33,988 nucleotides of DNA, from NCBI GenBank assembly GCA_019192585.1, contig JAHCMG010000304.1:1-33988 (forward strand), read 5' to 3'. The DNA is from Devosiaceae bacterium MH13. Lineage in GTDB: Bacteria; Pseudomonadota; Alphaproteobacteria; Rhizobiales; MH13. The notes under the pieces are model-generated. The model was not told where the DNA came from and ran no database searches. It saw nothing but the letters and a program-made list of their open reading frames with translations. How positions within the stretch are numbered: the first letter of the stretch is position 1; every line of letters begins with the position of its first letter. Both the position numbers and the translations under genes were made by a program. Shown here in pieces: positions 18,799-27,757 of the stretch.

Positions 18799-20366
18799 TA
18801 GGCGTTCTCGTTCTTCGTCAGCAGCGCCAGCGGCGTGATCGCGATGATCTGCAAATCGAGAAGCAGCGACCAGTTCTCGATATAGTAGAGGTCGTGTTCA
18901 ACGCGCCGTTCGAACTTCTCCATCGTGTCCATCTCACCGCGCCAGCCATTGACCTGCGCCCAGCCGGTCATGCCGGGTTTCACACGGTGCCGGGCGAAAT
19001 AGCCGTCAATGACCTTCTCGAACGGCGTGCCGCGCAAATGGCCCTGCACGGCGTGCGGGCGCGGCCCGACCAGCGACAGATCGCCCTTGAAGACGACGTT
19101 GAACAGCTGCGGAAGCTCATCAAGGCTGGTCTTGCGGATGAAAGCGCCGACCCGTGTAACGCGCGGATCGTCCTTGGTCACTACTTTGGCGGCGTTGGGG
19201 TCGCACTTATCGGTGTACATCGACCGGAATTTGTAGACTTCGATGGGCTCATTGTTGAAGCCAAAGCGCTTCTGCTTGAAAAGCACCGGCCCCTTGCTGT
19301 CGAGCTTCACCGCCAGGGCGACAAGCGCCATCACCGGCGCCAAGCCGATCAGCATGCCAAGGCCGACGACGCGATCGAGCACGGCCTTCGCCACATGGTC
19401 CCAATCGGCCAGCGGCCGGTCGAAAACGGCAAAGAAGGGCACATTGCCGATATAGCTATAGGCGCGCGGGCGGAACCGGAGCTTGGCCGTATGGGCCGAC
19501 AGGCGCACATCGATGGGCAGGACCCAAAGCTTGCGGACCATGTCGAGAACGCGGTTTTCAGCCGTCACGGGCAAGGTGACAATGACAAGGTCGAGCGGAG
19601 CGAGCCGCGCAAAGGCCACCAGATCGTCTACCGTGCCCAGATTGGGCAGTCCGGCGCAGGTTTCGTCGCTGCGCTCTTCGCCACGGTCGTCAAAAAAGCC
19701 AACAAGGTTGACATCATTGGTGGTTGAGGCGCGCAGCGCTTCGACAAGGTTTTCCGCGTCAGGGCCGCTACCCACCAGCGCGGCGTGCCGCATCATCCGG
19801 CCCTCGGCGTTCCAGTGGCTCACCAGCGCCACCAGCGCGCCGCGGAAAACCATCAAGAGGAGCATGCCGAACGCAAACCACAAGGCGACCCAGACGCGGC
19901 TGATATGGTCGCCGACATTGGAGAAGAACCCGACGGCCAGCATCAACGCAAAAATGACGGTCCAACCGGCGACGAGCCGCAGGCCCTGATAGCCCACCGA
20001 GCGCATGCCGTAGGGCGTGTACAGGCCAAGGACCTGGAAGAGCAGGACCGTGCTCGTAGACACGCCTACCATGATGCCGGCATATCGGAAGCTGAAGCCG
20101 AACTCGCCCCACAGGTACAGCGCGTAGAGGGCGGCCCCGGCGCTGAAGATCAGCAGCCACTCGGCAAGCCGAACCAGGCCCGCCAGAACGACCGGCGAAT
20201 AGGTCGCGCCGCGCAGCGAGCGGGCGATGGCCTTGGCCGTTTGCGACAGGTCGACACTGTCAATATCGATGGGCTGTGTCGGGCCACCCGCGCCCGCGTC
20301 GAGGCTTGCCGCCTTCAACTCGTCGCGCACCATCTGCCCCGAATCGATCAACATGATCAGCGCCAC
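18795..20366 (-). CDS. undecaprenyl-phosphate sugar phosphotransferase (initiating glycosyltransferase, WcaJ/ExoY type)
   Basis: N-terminal TM/CoA-binding-like region and C-terminal bacterial sugar transferase domain: [71 protein letters not shown]. Confidence 0.93.
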   Translation of the reverse strand: MALIMLIDSGQMVRDELKAASLDAGAGGPTQPIDIDSVDLSQTAKAIARSLRGATYSPVVLAGLVRLAEWLLIFSAGAALYALYLWGEFGFSFRYAGIMVGVSTSTVLLFQVLGLYTPYGMRSVGYQGLRLVAGWTVIFALMLAVGFFSNVGDHISRVWVALWFAFGMLLLMVFRGALVALVSHWNAEGRMMRHAALVGSGPDAENLVEALRASTTNDVNLVGFFDDRGEERSDETCAGLPNLGTVDDLVAFARLAPLDLVIVTLPVTAENRVLDMVRKLWVLPIDVRLSAHTAKLRFRPRAYSYIGNVPFFAVFDRPLADWDHVAKAVLDRVVGLGMLIGLAPVMALVALAVKLDSKGPVLFKQKRFGFNNEPIEVYKFRSMYTDKCDPNAAKVVTKDDPRVTRVGAFIRKTSLDELPQLFNVVFKGDLSLVGPRPHAVQGHLRGTPFEKVIDGYFARHRVKPGMTGWAQVNGWRGEMDTMEKFERRVEHDLYYIENWSLLLDLQIIAITPLALLTKNENAY

Positions 20367-20471
20367 CCCATGGCTCTTGGTCTTTTCCTTAGGGGTGGGG
20401 ATAGCAGAGCAGTCTTGTCCCCCGTTTAAGGGACGTGGTGAACAAGCTGTTAGGACCTTAGTTGCTGAGGC

Positions 20472-21626
20472 CTAACCCAGCAGATCGCGGTACGCCTCAG
20501 CTATTTGATCGACCATCGTGTCGACGTGGAAGTTCTCGGCCACATAATCGTAGCGCGTCTGCAAGAGAGCATCGGGCTCCCGCTGGCTTGGGTCCAGGTC
20601 GGCCAGCATCGCGGCGGCCAACGCATCAACGGAATCGGGCTTAATCAGCGCGTGGCGGGTCGGGCCGAAAATCTCGCCAATGCCGCCAACATCGCTGGCG
20701 ATCACCCGCTTGCCCGCCGCGATCGCCTCCATGACGATGTAGGGCAGCGACTCGGCGCGCGAGGGGACCACGATCGTGTTGGTGGATTCGAACGCTTCGC
20801 GGATCGGGCGACGGCCCAGAAAGGTCACCGTGTCTTCAAGGCCAAGCTCTTGCGCCATGGTCCGATAGGTTTCGGCCAGCGGGCCATCACCTAAGAGCAC
20901 CGCCTTGGCGTTGCTGCCATCGGGCCGCTTGAGTGTCGCCATCGCTTTCAAGAACAGATCAACGCCTTTGATGGTCCGCATCTCGCCGGCAAACGCAAAG
21001 TCATAAGCGGGCCGGTCCAGCATTGTTGGTCCGCCGCGAAACTCCCTGGCTGCCAGGCCATTGAAGACCACCCGCGAGCGACCTTCGGTGTTGCCAACTT
21101 TGGCCGAGTAGCCACGCTCACTGTAGCGGCTTTCGAACAGAAACTGGTCGCAGAGCGGCATCAGAAGGCGCTCGCCGCCGAGGAAGAACCGGCCTTCCCA
21201 CGTCGACGCGTTGTAGTGGAGCGAGCCCCCATGGGGCGTGTAGGCAGCCTTTGTGGGGAGCCCCCAAGCGCTCAGCCGCGCGTAAAGGCCGCCCTTGGCG
21301 CTGTGACCGTGCACAATATCGGGCTCGAGCTCTTTGAGGAGCCGCCGGGTCTCGCGGGTGATCGACAGATCGTTGAGGCCGGGCAGGCGGGGCATGTCCA
21401 GAAGATGCACACCAAGCGACAGCCGCGGCCGGAAGCGCTCAAGCGTCTCCAACGCATAGTCGCTCGCGCGCAGCGAATCGACCACGACGCCGAGCTCAAA
21501 GCCGCGCGACAGCAGCCCATCCATCAGATCGAGAATGTGGCGCCAAAGGCCGCCAACAGGCGCCCGTGTCATCAGGAGGACCTTGATGGGCTCCCCGTCA
21601 CGGCGTCGTGCGGGCTGGCCAGACAT
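20472..21626 (-). CDS. glycosyltransferase family 4
   Basis: VLLMTRAPVGGLWRHILDL; DIVHGHSAKGGLYARLSAW; FAGEMRTIKGVDLFLKA; VVPSRAESLPYIVMEAIAAGKRVIASDVGGIGEI. Confidence 0.92.
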   Translation of the reverse strand: MSGQPARRRDGEPIKVLLMTRAPVGGLWRHILDLMDGLLSRGFELGVVVDSLRASDYALETLERFRPRLSLGVHLLDMPRLPGLNDLSITRETRRLLKELEPDIVHGHSAKGGLYARLSAWGLPTKAAYTPHGGSLHYNASTWEGRFFLGGERLLMPLCDQFLFESRYSERGYSAKVGNTEGRSRVVFNGLAAREFRGGPTMLDRPAYDFAFAGEMRTIKGVDLFLKAMATLKRPDGSNAKAVLLGDGPLAETYRTMAQELGLEDTVTFLGRRPIREAFESTNTIVVPSRAESLPYIVMEAIAAGKRVIASDVGGIGEIFGPTRHALIKPDSVDALAAAMLADLDPSQREPDALLQTRYDYVAENFHVDTMVDQIAEAYRDLLG

Positions 21627-22213
21627 CAGAACCAGCGTTCGCGTACGGTAATGGTGTCACCGGGACGAACAGCATCGTTCATCCGAAGGCGCCCGGAAAC
21701 GACCTCGCCATTGATGGTGCGAGAGACGTCGACCGTTCGTCGCGCGGCCCGCGCGGTAAACCCACCTGCAATGGCGATCGCGCTACGCACGGTCATGCCG
21801 GCAACGTAGGGAAACTGACCCGCTTGCCCCACTTCACCCAGAACGAAGAACGGCCGGTAGGTCGCGACCTCGACGCTGACATCGGGGTTGCGAAGGAACC
21901 CATCGCGCAGGGCGACCGTGATCGATGTATCGAGCTCGTCGGGCGTGAGCCCGCGCGCCGGCACATCGCCGATAAGCGGCATCGAGATGAAGCCGGCAAC
22001 GTCAACTGTGTAGGTTTCGCTCAGGCTTGGCTGCTCGAACACGGTCACGCGAAGCGCATCGCCAGAATCGAGCACATACGGCTGGGCCAGCAGCGCATCA
22101 AAAGAACTGCTTTGCCGCGTTGGGGTCGCGCAGGCTGCAACGGCGAGCAAACAGACGCACAACACGGCGCCTCGCAGTACCAGCCAAGGGGAAGACGGTT
22201 TCCCGCGCATCAC
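21626..22213 (-). CDS. polysaccharide biosynthesis/export lipoprotein (Wza-like, short)
   Basis: Lipobox-like VAACATPT; YVLDSGDALRVTVFEQPSLSETYTVDVAGFISMPLIGDVPARGLTPDEL; one SLBB-like segment FFVLGEVGQAGQFPYVAGMTVRSAIAIAGGF. Confidence 0.9.
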   Translation of the reverse strand: MMRGKPSSPWLVLRGAVLCVCLLAVAACATPTRQSSSFDALLAQPYVLDSGDALRVTVFEQPSLSETYTVDVAGFISMPLIGDVPARGLTPDELDTSITVALRDGFLRNPDVSVEVATYRPFFVLGEVGQAGQFPYVAGMTVRSAIAIAGGFTARAARRTVDVSRTINGEVVSGRLRMNDAVRPGDTITVRERWF

Positions 22214-22519
22214 TGTTCATACCCTCAGACAAACCGCTGGCCTGTCCGGCCAGCTCTACTTTTCAGGAACAGCTGGCACGTGGTGCCGCACGCTTCCCTG
22301 CGGCATCTGTGAACGAACAAGGTTAATCAACCGTTTGTGGAGGGCGCTCGCCGCCCGTTCGCCGCCCATGAGAACGCTGCACTGCAAGCCCACATCTTGC
22401 GCGCGTTTCGTAGGGGCAGGGCGACCTGGCCGGCGAGCCAGTGATTAACCGCTTGCTTACCATGCTTGCTTACGTTGGCGAGCACGCACTAATGCCCCCC
22501 GGAGCCTAGGAGTAACGCG

Positions 22520-24802
22520 TTGGCCTCCTCCTCAACCGCGTCCAACACGCCCGAAGTCAACATCGCCTATCTGTTTGGGCGCCTGTGGGCGGCCCGTTTT
22601 GGCGTGCTTCTGTTCGTCGCGGTCATCACCGGTCTGGTCTATCTGTTCACGCAAGTCGCGGAGCCTCGCTACGCGGCGGAAGCGCAGCTGCTGATCGAAG
22701 CCCAGGAAACGGGGTTCACGCGGCCGGATGCTGAAGAGGGCCGGGGCGATATCGTGCTCGATGAGCGCGATGTGGCGAGCGAAGTGCAGGTTCTGGTCTC
22801 GCGTGACGTGGCCATCCAGGTCATCGATCGGCTGAACCTTGGCGAGCTCGAAGAGTTCGACCCGGCACGCGGCGGCACGTCGCTCGTCGACTCCATCTTA
22901 ATTCTGCTCGGTCTTGCCGAAGACCCGTTGAGCCTGTCGGCCGATGAGCGAGTGTTCCGCAACTATGATGGCAACCTCACCGTCTACAACATCCCCGGTT
23001 CGCGGGTTGTTGTTGTCGGCTTTGAGAGTTCAGATCCGGACCTGTCGGCACGCGTCGCCAACACCGTTGTCGATGTCTACCAAGAGGCCCAGCAGGCGGC
23101 TCAGGCGACCACCACCCGGTCTGCGACATCATTCCTTGAGATCGAGATCAACGAGCTGCGCGATGAGGTTGCGGCTGCCGAGGCGGCTGTGGCGCGCTTC
23201 CGCACCAATTCCGGCCTACTGCTTGGCCCCAACAACACCACGCTCTCCTCGCAGCAGCTTTCGGAGCTGAGCAGCGAACTCACACGGGCGCGGACTGAAC
23301 AGTCCAACGCGCGTTCGCGAGCCCAAGAGGTCCGCTCCTTGATCGCTTCGCAGGGGACGCAGCTTGCGCTGCCCGACGATTTCTCCACCCCGCTCACACA
23401 GCGGCTCCAGGAAGAGCAGGCGCAGATCCGTGCGTCGATCGCGGAACTGTCCGCGACCTTGTTGCCCGGCCATCCGCGCATTCAAGAGCTGGGCGCCCAG
23501 CAGCGCGACCTTGGCAACCAGCTGCGTGACGAGGCAGGCCGGGTCGCCCAGCGTTTTGATAATGCCGCGCAAGTTGCTGAAGGGCGTGCGCAAGCGCTCG
23601 AAGATCAGCTGGCGCAGCTGTCCGCAGAGGCGGCGCGCACTGCCGAAGCGGAAGTCGAGCTCCGCGCCTTGGAGCGCGAGGCGGCGGCGCAACGCGATCT
23701 TCTATCAAGCTATCTTGTGCGCTTCCGCGAGGCGGCGACGCGCGATGAGCCCGCGCTTCTGCCCACGAATGCTCGCGTCATCCAAACCGCGCAGGTGGAT
23801 CGTGAAGCGGTGTTCCCGCGTACTTTGCCGATGATCATTGTCGGCTTTGTGGGCAGTTTGGCGTTTTCGCTCCTTGGGGTCACCAGCCACGCGATTTTGT
23901 CGACCGCCGCCCGCGAAGACGAACCGAGCGCAGCTGAGCCCATCGCTCGTGACTATGAACGCATGGAGCCGGTACCAGCGCCCGTTGCGGCCGCCGCGCC
24001 TTCACCCGTATCGCGCCCGCAGATAGCGCCGGCCTATGCGGCGCCTGACAGGCATCGGCCCTACGAAGACCATAGCCCAGATGTGTTCGATCCCGCCTAT
24101 GCTGGCGCCACCACTTTGCAACCGGCGCGGCGTGTTGACCCGCCCCCCGCACCTGTTTCGCCTTTGCCGCAGGTGCCGCCCGCCCCGATGCCGCAGACCT
24201 ACGCGCTGGCTGATCCTACGGACTGCCGCCGGCTGTTTGCCCATTTCCGCACCTTGGGGCTCGGTAGCGAGGATGGCCTGCGCATCACGGTCGGCGCGGC
24301 TGATATGTCGATTACCGCTGGGGATTTGGCGTTGCGCTTGGCCCGTGCGACGGCGCTTTCGGGCCGCTCCGTCGTTATGATTGATGCGGTCGGCGATTTG
24401 CGGGCACTAGGGCTCATCGCCGATGGGCCGGGCTTCTACGAGCTAGTGACGGGCCAAGTCACGTTCGACGTGGCCCTCCATAAAGATCCCAAGAGCACGC
24501 TCCACATCGTGCCCGGCGGTTATTCACTTGCCCGGCCCGATATGGTCGCCGATGACGCCGCTGATCTGGTGATTTCGGCCTTTGCAACCAGCTACGATGC
24601 GGTGATCGTCAATGCCGGGCGCGACCCGCAACTCTTGCTCGAGTGCGCCCGGATCAATGGCTGCATGGTGCTCGGAGGCCAGGCCAACCGGGTTGCCGCC
24701 TTGGCGCAGACACTGTCGCCGATCGTCCGCGGCGATCGGGTGGTCGCCGTGCAGATGCCTCAGGCGGCGGTCTCACCGACCGCGAGCCCGGTTCCAGCTT
24801 AA
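22520..24802 (+). CDS. Wzz/GumC-like polysaccharide co-polymerase with degenerate BY-kinase-like C-terminal domain
   Basis: TTG start with AGGAG 7 nt upstream; N-terminal Wzz domain (VNIAYLFGRLWAARFGVLLFVAVITGLVYLF...RYAAEAQLLIEAQE), coiled coil, second TM FPRTLPMIIVGFVGSLAFSLLGV, Pro-rich linker, then a P-loop-like fold without a canonical Walker A. Confidence 0.88.
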   Translation: MASSSTASNTPEVNIAYLFGRLWAARFGVLLFVAVITGLVYLFTQVAEPRYAAEAQLLIEAQETGFTRPDAEEGRGDIVLDERDVASEVQVLVSRDVAIQVIDRLNLGELEEFDPARGGTSLVDSILILLGLAEDPLSLSADERVFRNYDGNLTVYNIPGSRVVVVGFESSDPDLSARVANTVVDVYQEAQQAAQATTTRSATSFLEIEINELRDEVAAAEAAVARFRTNSGLLLGPNNTTLSSQQLSELSSELTRARTEQSNARSRAQEVRSLIASQGTQLALPDDFSTPLTQRLQEEQAQIRASIAELSATLLPGHPRIQELGAQQRDLGNQLRDEAGRVAQRFDNAAQVAEGRAQALEDQLAQLSAEAARTAEAEVELRALEREAAAQRDLLSSYLVRFREAATRDEPALLPTNARVIQTAQVDREAVFPRTLPMIIVGFVGSLAFSLLGVTSHAILSTAAREDEPSAAEPIARDYERMEPVPAPVAAAAPSPVSRPQIAPAYAAPDRHRPYEDHSPDVFDPAYAGATTLQPARRVDPPPAPVSPLPQVPPAPMPQTYALADPTDCRRLFAHFRTLGLGSEDGLRITVGAADMSITAGDLALRLARATALSGRSVVMIDAVGDLRALGLIADGPGFYELVTGQVTFDVALHKDPKSTLHIVPGGYSLARPDMVADDAADLVISAFATSYDAVIVNAGRDPQLLLECARINGCMVLGGQANRVAALAQTLSPIVRGDRVVAVQMPQAAVSPTASPVPA

Positions 24803-24830
24803 CGCCAAAGCTGCTTAGCGCCAAACCCGC

Positions 24831-26099
24831 TCAGCGCAGTGCCCGCTTGACGAAGTACCGCGCCTGCCGGGCTGTTTGCGCCACGACCGGGTTGCCCAGA
24901 ACCATATCCCGTGCCCGCGTTTGCATCTTCAACAGAGCGCTCACGAACCGCCCCCGCGGCGTCAGCGCCCGGTCGATCGAATAGAGCGGAATGCTGTCCA
25001 TCCACGCCTGCTTGTAGCGTGCGTCACCAAAGCCGAGATCGAAATAGCGGTGCCCGTCGCCGCACAGACGCTCGATCAGCCGGTGAAGCATCACTTCGCC
25101 CGGGCTGCGGGCGGCGATATCTGGATCATCCGTCATTGAGTTGACAGCACCTGATACGACGCCATCGAGCTCGCCCACCGCGAACACAGCTGCGGGCGTA
25201 CCGCCACGCGAGAGTGTGTAGAGGTCAAGCAGCCCGTCGCCATTTGCGGCGCTGTGCGCGGCCAGGGTCCGCAAGAAGCCGCGGTCTTCGGCATGATCGA
25301 AGCGGTTAAACAGCTTGAGCCGATCGAAGCGGGCTTTCTTTTGCGCAAAGAAAAGATCGAGCGCGGCGTTCGCGTCTTCAGGCGTCTTCGCACGCTCGAA
25401 ACGCAGTGCACCGCCTTGTTCCAAAGCGCGGGTCTTGCTGCGAAGCTTCTTGAGGCTCGCCTTGCCGCGCCGCTCAAGCGCCAGTTTGCCAAAGTCAGGC
25501 GATAGCGCAGTCGCGACCACGACGTCAGAGCATGGGGTTCCGCCGGCCAGTAGAAGCGGGTTGCGCTGCTGCGCAAATTCTTGCGGCATGCAGCCAAACG
25601 AAATGTGGTCGCCCAGCCGCGCCGTCTGCAGCGCCTTGGTGATGTCCGACAGGAAGTCGCCCTCTTCGATCCAGCGATCGATGGCGCGGCGATGCACGTC
25701 GCGCTTGGAGACCAGCGGCACGCGAATGTTCGCGTGCGGCCCGCCGATAAATTGGATCAGCTTGAGGCCAGCGGCAGCCGGCTTCACATGCATCGGCAGA
25801 AGGATGCAGGGCGTTCCATTGTAGCGGCCAACCAGGATGACCGGGCGCACACCCTCGGCGCTGAACGCGTCGAGCCACAGTTTGCACCAGTCAAAGCGCT
25901 GGTAAACCGAGCCATCGCCGTTCGCTTCCAAAGCGCGCCAAACCGGCTCCACCACATCCATCGATGTGAAGATCTGGATATCGAGCGTTTGTTGAGGCGT
26001 TTCGGCCACCAAGCGAACCGCAGGCCGCTTCGCAGGCTCGACAAGCGGCGGCACACCATTGCGCTCTAGGGGGCGGACGGCTTCGGCGAGGGGGGTCAT
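24831..26099 (-). CDS. GNAT-superfamily acetyltransferase (BioF2-like/Acetyltransf_6, CelD-like)
   Basis: VYQRFDWCKLWLDAFSAEG; ILVGRYNGTPCILLPMHVK; KASLKKLRSKTRALEQGG; GEVMLHRLIERLCGDGHRYFDLGFGDARYKQAWMDS. Confidence 0.85.
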   Translation of the reverse strand: MTPLAEAVRPLERNGVPPLVEPAKRPAVRLVAETPQQTLDIQIFTSMDVVEPVWRALEANGDGSVYQRFDWCKLWLDAFSAEGVRPVILVGRYNGTPCILLPMHVKPAAAGLKLIQFIGGPHANIRVPLVSKRDVHRRAIDRWIEEGDFLSDITKALQTARLGDHISFGCMPQEFAQQRNPLLLAGGTPCSDVVVATALSPDFGKLALERRGKASLKKLRSKTRALEQGGALRFERAKTPEDANAALDLFFAQKKARFDRLKLFNRFDHAEDRGFLRTLAAHSAANGDGLLDLYTLSRGGTPAAVFAVGELDGVVSGAVNSMTDDPDIAARSPGEVMLHRLIERLCGDGHRYFDLGFGDARYKQAWMDSIPLYSIDRALTPRGRFVSALLKMQTRARDMVLGNPVVAQTARQARYFVKRALR

Positions 26100-26226
26100 A
26101 CACGCACTACAATCAAGAGTTTTGGGCTCTGCACCCTTAGCAAGAAAGGTCCGTAGAGGCGTTAAGCGCGCGCAAAGACTTGGTGTGTAGTTAATCGACC
26201 CTGTGCGAATTCGTTAGGAAACCTCA

Positions 26227-27303
26227 ATGTCGGGTAACCGTGTCAAGCTTATGCAAGAAGGCCTAAAGACCTTCCACTCGGTCGGCCTGCACAAGATCTT
26301 GCGCCCTCTGTCCGAGGGCCTGGGCATGATCTTGACATTGCATCGGGTGCGGCCGGCGTCCGAACACCTGGCGGACTTGGGTGAAACGCCCGGCTTCGAC
26401 CCAAATGGGCTTCTGGAAGTCACCCCGGAGTTCCTCGACACCTGCCTTGAAGCGCTAAAGGCTGATGGCATGGCGCTTGTGAGCTTGGACGAGGTGATCG
26501 ACCGTCTCAAAGCGCCGAACCCGCCAAAGGGCAGGGTGGCGGCACTGACCTTTGACGATGGCTATATCGACAACCGCACCCACGCTTTGCCGGTGCTTGA
26601 GGCGCATGGCGCGCCCGCCACCATTTTCATGCCGTCCGATTACCCCCAGGGGCGGGGCGAATTGTGGTGGATCGCCATCGAGCGGATGATCCGCGATGCC
26701 GGTACCATTGCGCCCCCGCATCGGCCTGACGGTACCGCCGTCCCATTGCGGACCGCTGAGGAGAAGCTGGAGTTCTTTCTCGATCTGTACGCGCATTTGC
26801 GGGCGGTGCCCGAAGATGAGCAACGCCAGCTCGTTCGGACGATGGCCGATGCCCAAGGCTTCGATATGGAGGCGCTGTGCCGGGAGCTGATTGTGGATGT
26901 TGACGGCCTCAAAAGCCTGCACGCGCATCCGCTGATCACGATCGGCGCCCACACGGTGACCCATCGTGCGATCGCGAAGCTTACCGAGGCCGAAGCACGC
27001 CGCGAACTGCGCCGTGGGGCCGACTGGCTGGAGGCAACGCTTGGCGAGCGCCCCGAGCATTTCGCCTTCCCCTATGGCGATCCCGGTTCGGCTGGCGAGC
27101 GCGACTCTGAACTGGCCCTGCAAGCGGGGTTTGTCTCAGCGGTGACGACCCGCAAAGGCATGCTCTACCGTGAGCACGCGTCCCACCTTCATGGGCTGCC
27201 GCGCGTCTCGCTGAACGGCAACTTTCAAGAGCGGCGCTATATGGAACTGTTCGCATCCGGCGCGCCCTTCTTTGTCGCCAACCGGTTCCGCAAAGTCGCA
27301 TAG
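26227..27303 (+). CDS. polysaccharide deacetylase (NodB homology / CE4)
   Basis: ALTFDDGYIDNRTHALPVLEAHGAPATIFMPSDY; IGAHTVTHRAIAKL; FAFPYGDPGS. Confidence 0.93.
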   Translation: MSGNRVKLMQEGLKTFHSVGLHKILRPLSEGLGMILTLHRVRPASEHLADLGETPGFDPNGLLEVTPEFLDTCLEALKADGMALVSLDEVIDRLKAPNPPKGRVAALTFDDGYIDNRTHALPVLEAHGAPATIFMPSDYPQGRGELWWIAIERMIRDAGTIAPPHRPDGTAVPLRTAEEKLEFFLDLYAHLRAVPEDEQRQLVRTMADAQGFDMEALCRELIVDVDGLKSLHAHPLITIGAHTVTHRAIAKLTEAEARRELRRGADWLEATLGERPEHFAFPYGDPGSAGERDSELALQAGFVSAVTTRKGMLYREHASHLHGLPRVSLNGNFQERRYMELFASGAPFFVANRFRKVA

Positions 27304-27315
27304 AACGCTGCCGGC

Positions 27316-27546
27316 CTAGGCGTCTTCCTCAGGATCCGGCTTCAGCATCCATTTGAGCAGGAACATCGCCGGCAGCGCCCAAAGGCAGCCGGTGGCGATG
27401 TAATAGACGCCCTGCGTAAGCCCGGACGCGTTCTCCAGAATGCGCAGACCAAGCAGCATCGCGAAAAACGCCCAGCAGACGATAAACGCCACCAGCACAA
27501 ACGTGCCGACGATTTTGCGGGTCCGGGCCGAAAGGCGACTGCTCAT
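27316..27546 (-). CDS. DUF2842 small membrane protein
   Basis: MSSRLSARTRKIVGTFVLVAFIVCWAFFAMLLGLRILENASGLTQGVYYIATGCLWALPAMFLLKWMLKPD; start refined to ATG at 27546. Confidence 0.8.
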   Translation of the reverse strand: MSSRLSARTRKIVGTFVLVAFIVCWAFFAMLLGLRILENASGLTQGVYYIATGCLWALPAMFLLKWMLKPDPEEDA

Positions 27547-27757
27547 GGTGAAAAGCGTATCCTGATAGCGTGCGAGCGGTGGTGACACCGCAGCAAGTAG
27601 GCGGGCCAAAGGGAAGAGCAAGCATAGCCTCGGGCGAAACGATGCGGCATGGGGCCGCAAAGCCGTCCCCTAGGCAAGACCCCGATAGCCGGCCATAACC
27701 CGGCCCATGGCCCTTAGGAAGGGTCGGCTATTCCTTTCACAGCGCAGAGCACCGTCC

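Noticed and set aside
17593-18801. 402-aa plus-strand ORF opposite the Wzy-like gene
   Set aside because: H/R/E/Q-rich shadow ORF; the minus-strand gene has clear membrane and Wzy features.
17371-20366. tRNA-Pro as an integration site for a genomic island carrying the EPS genes
   Set aside because: The tRNA 3' end faces left, away from the EPS genes; no integrase gene and no repeated tRNA 3' fragment was seen in the window.
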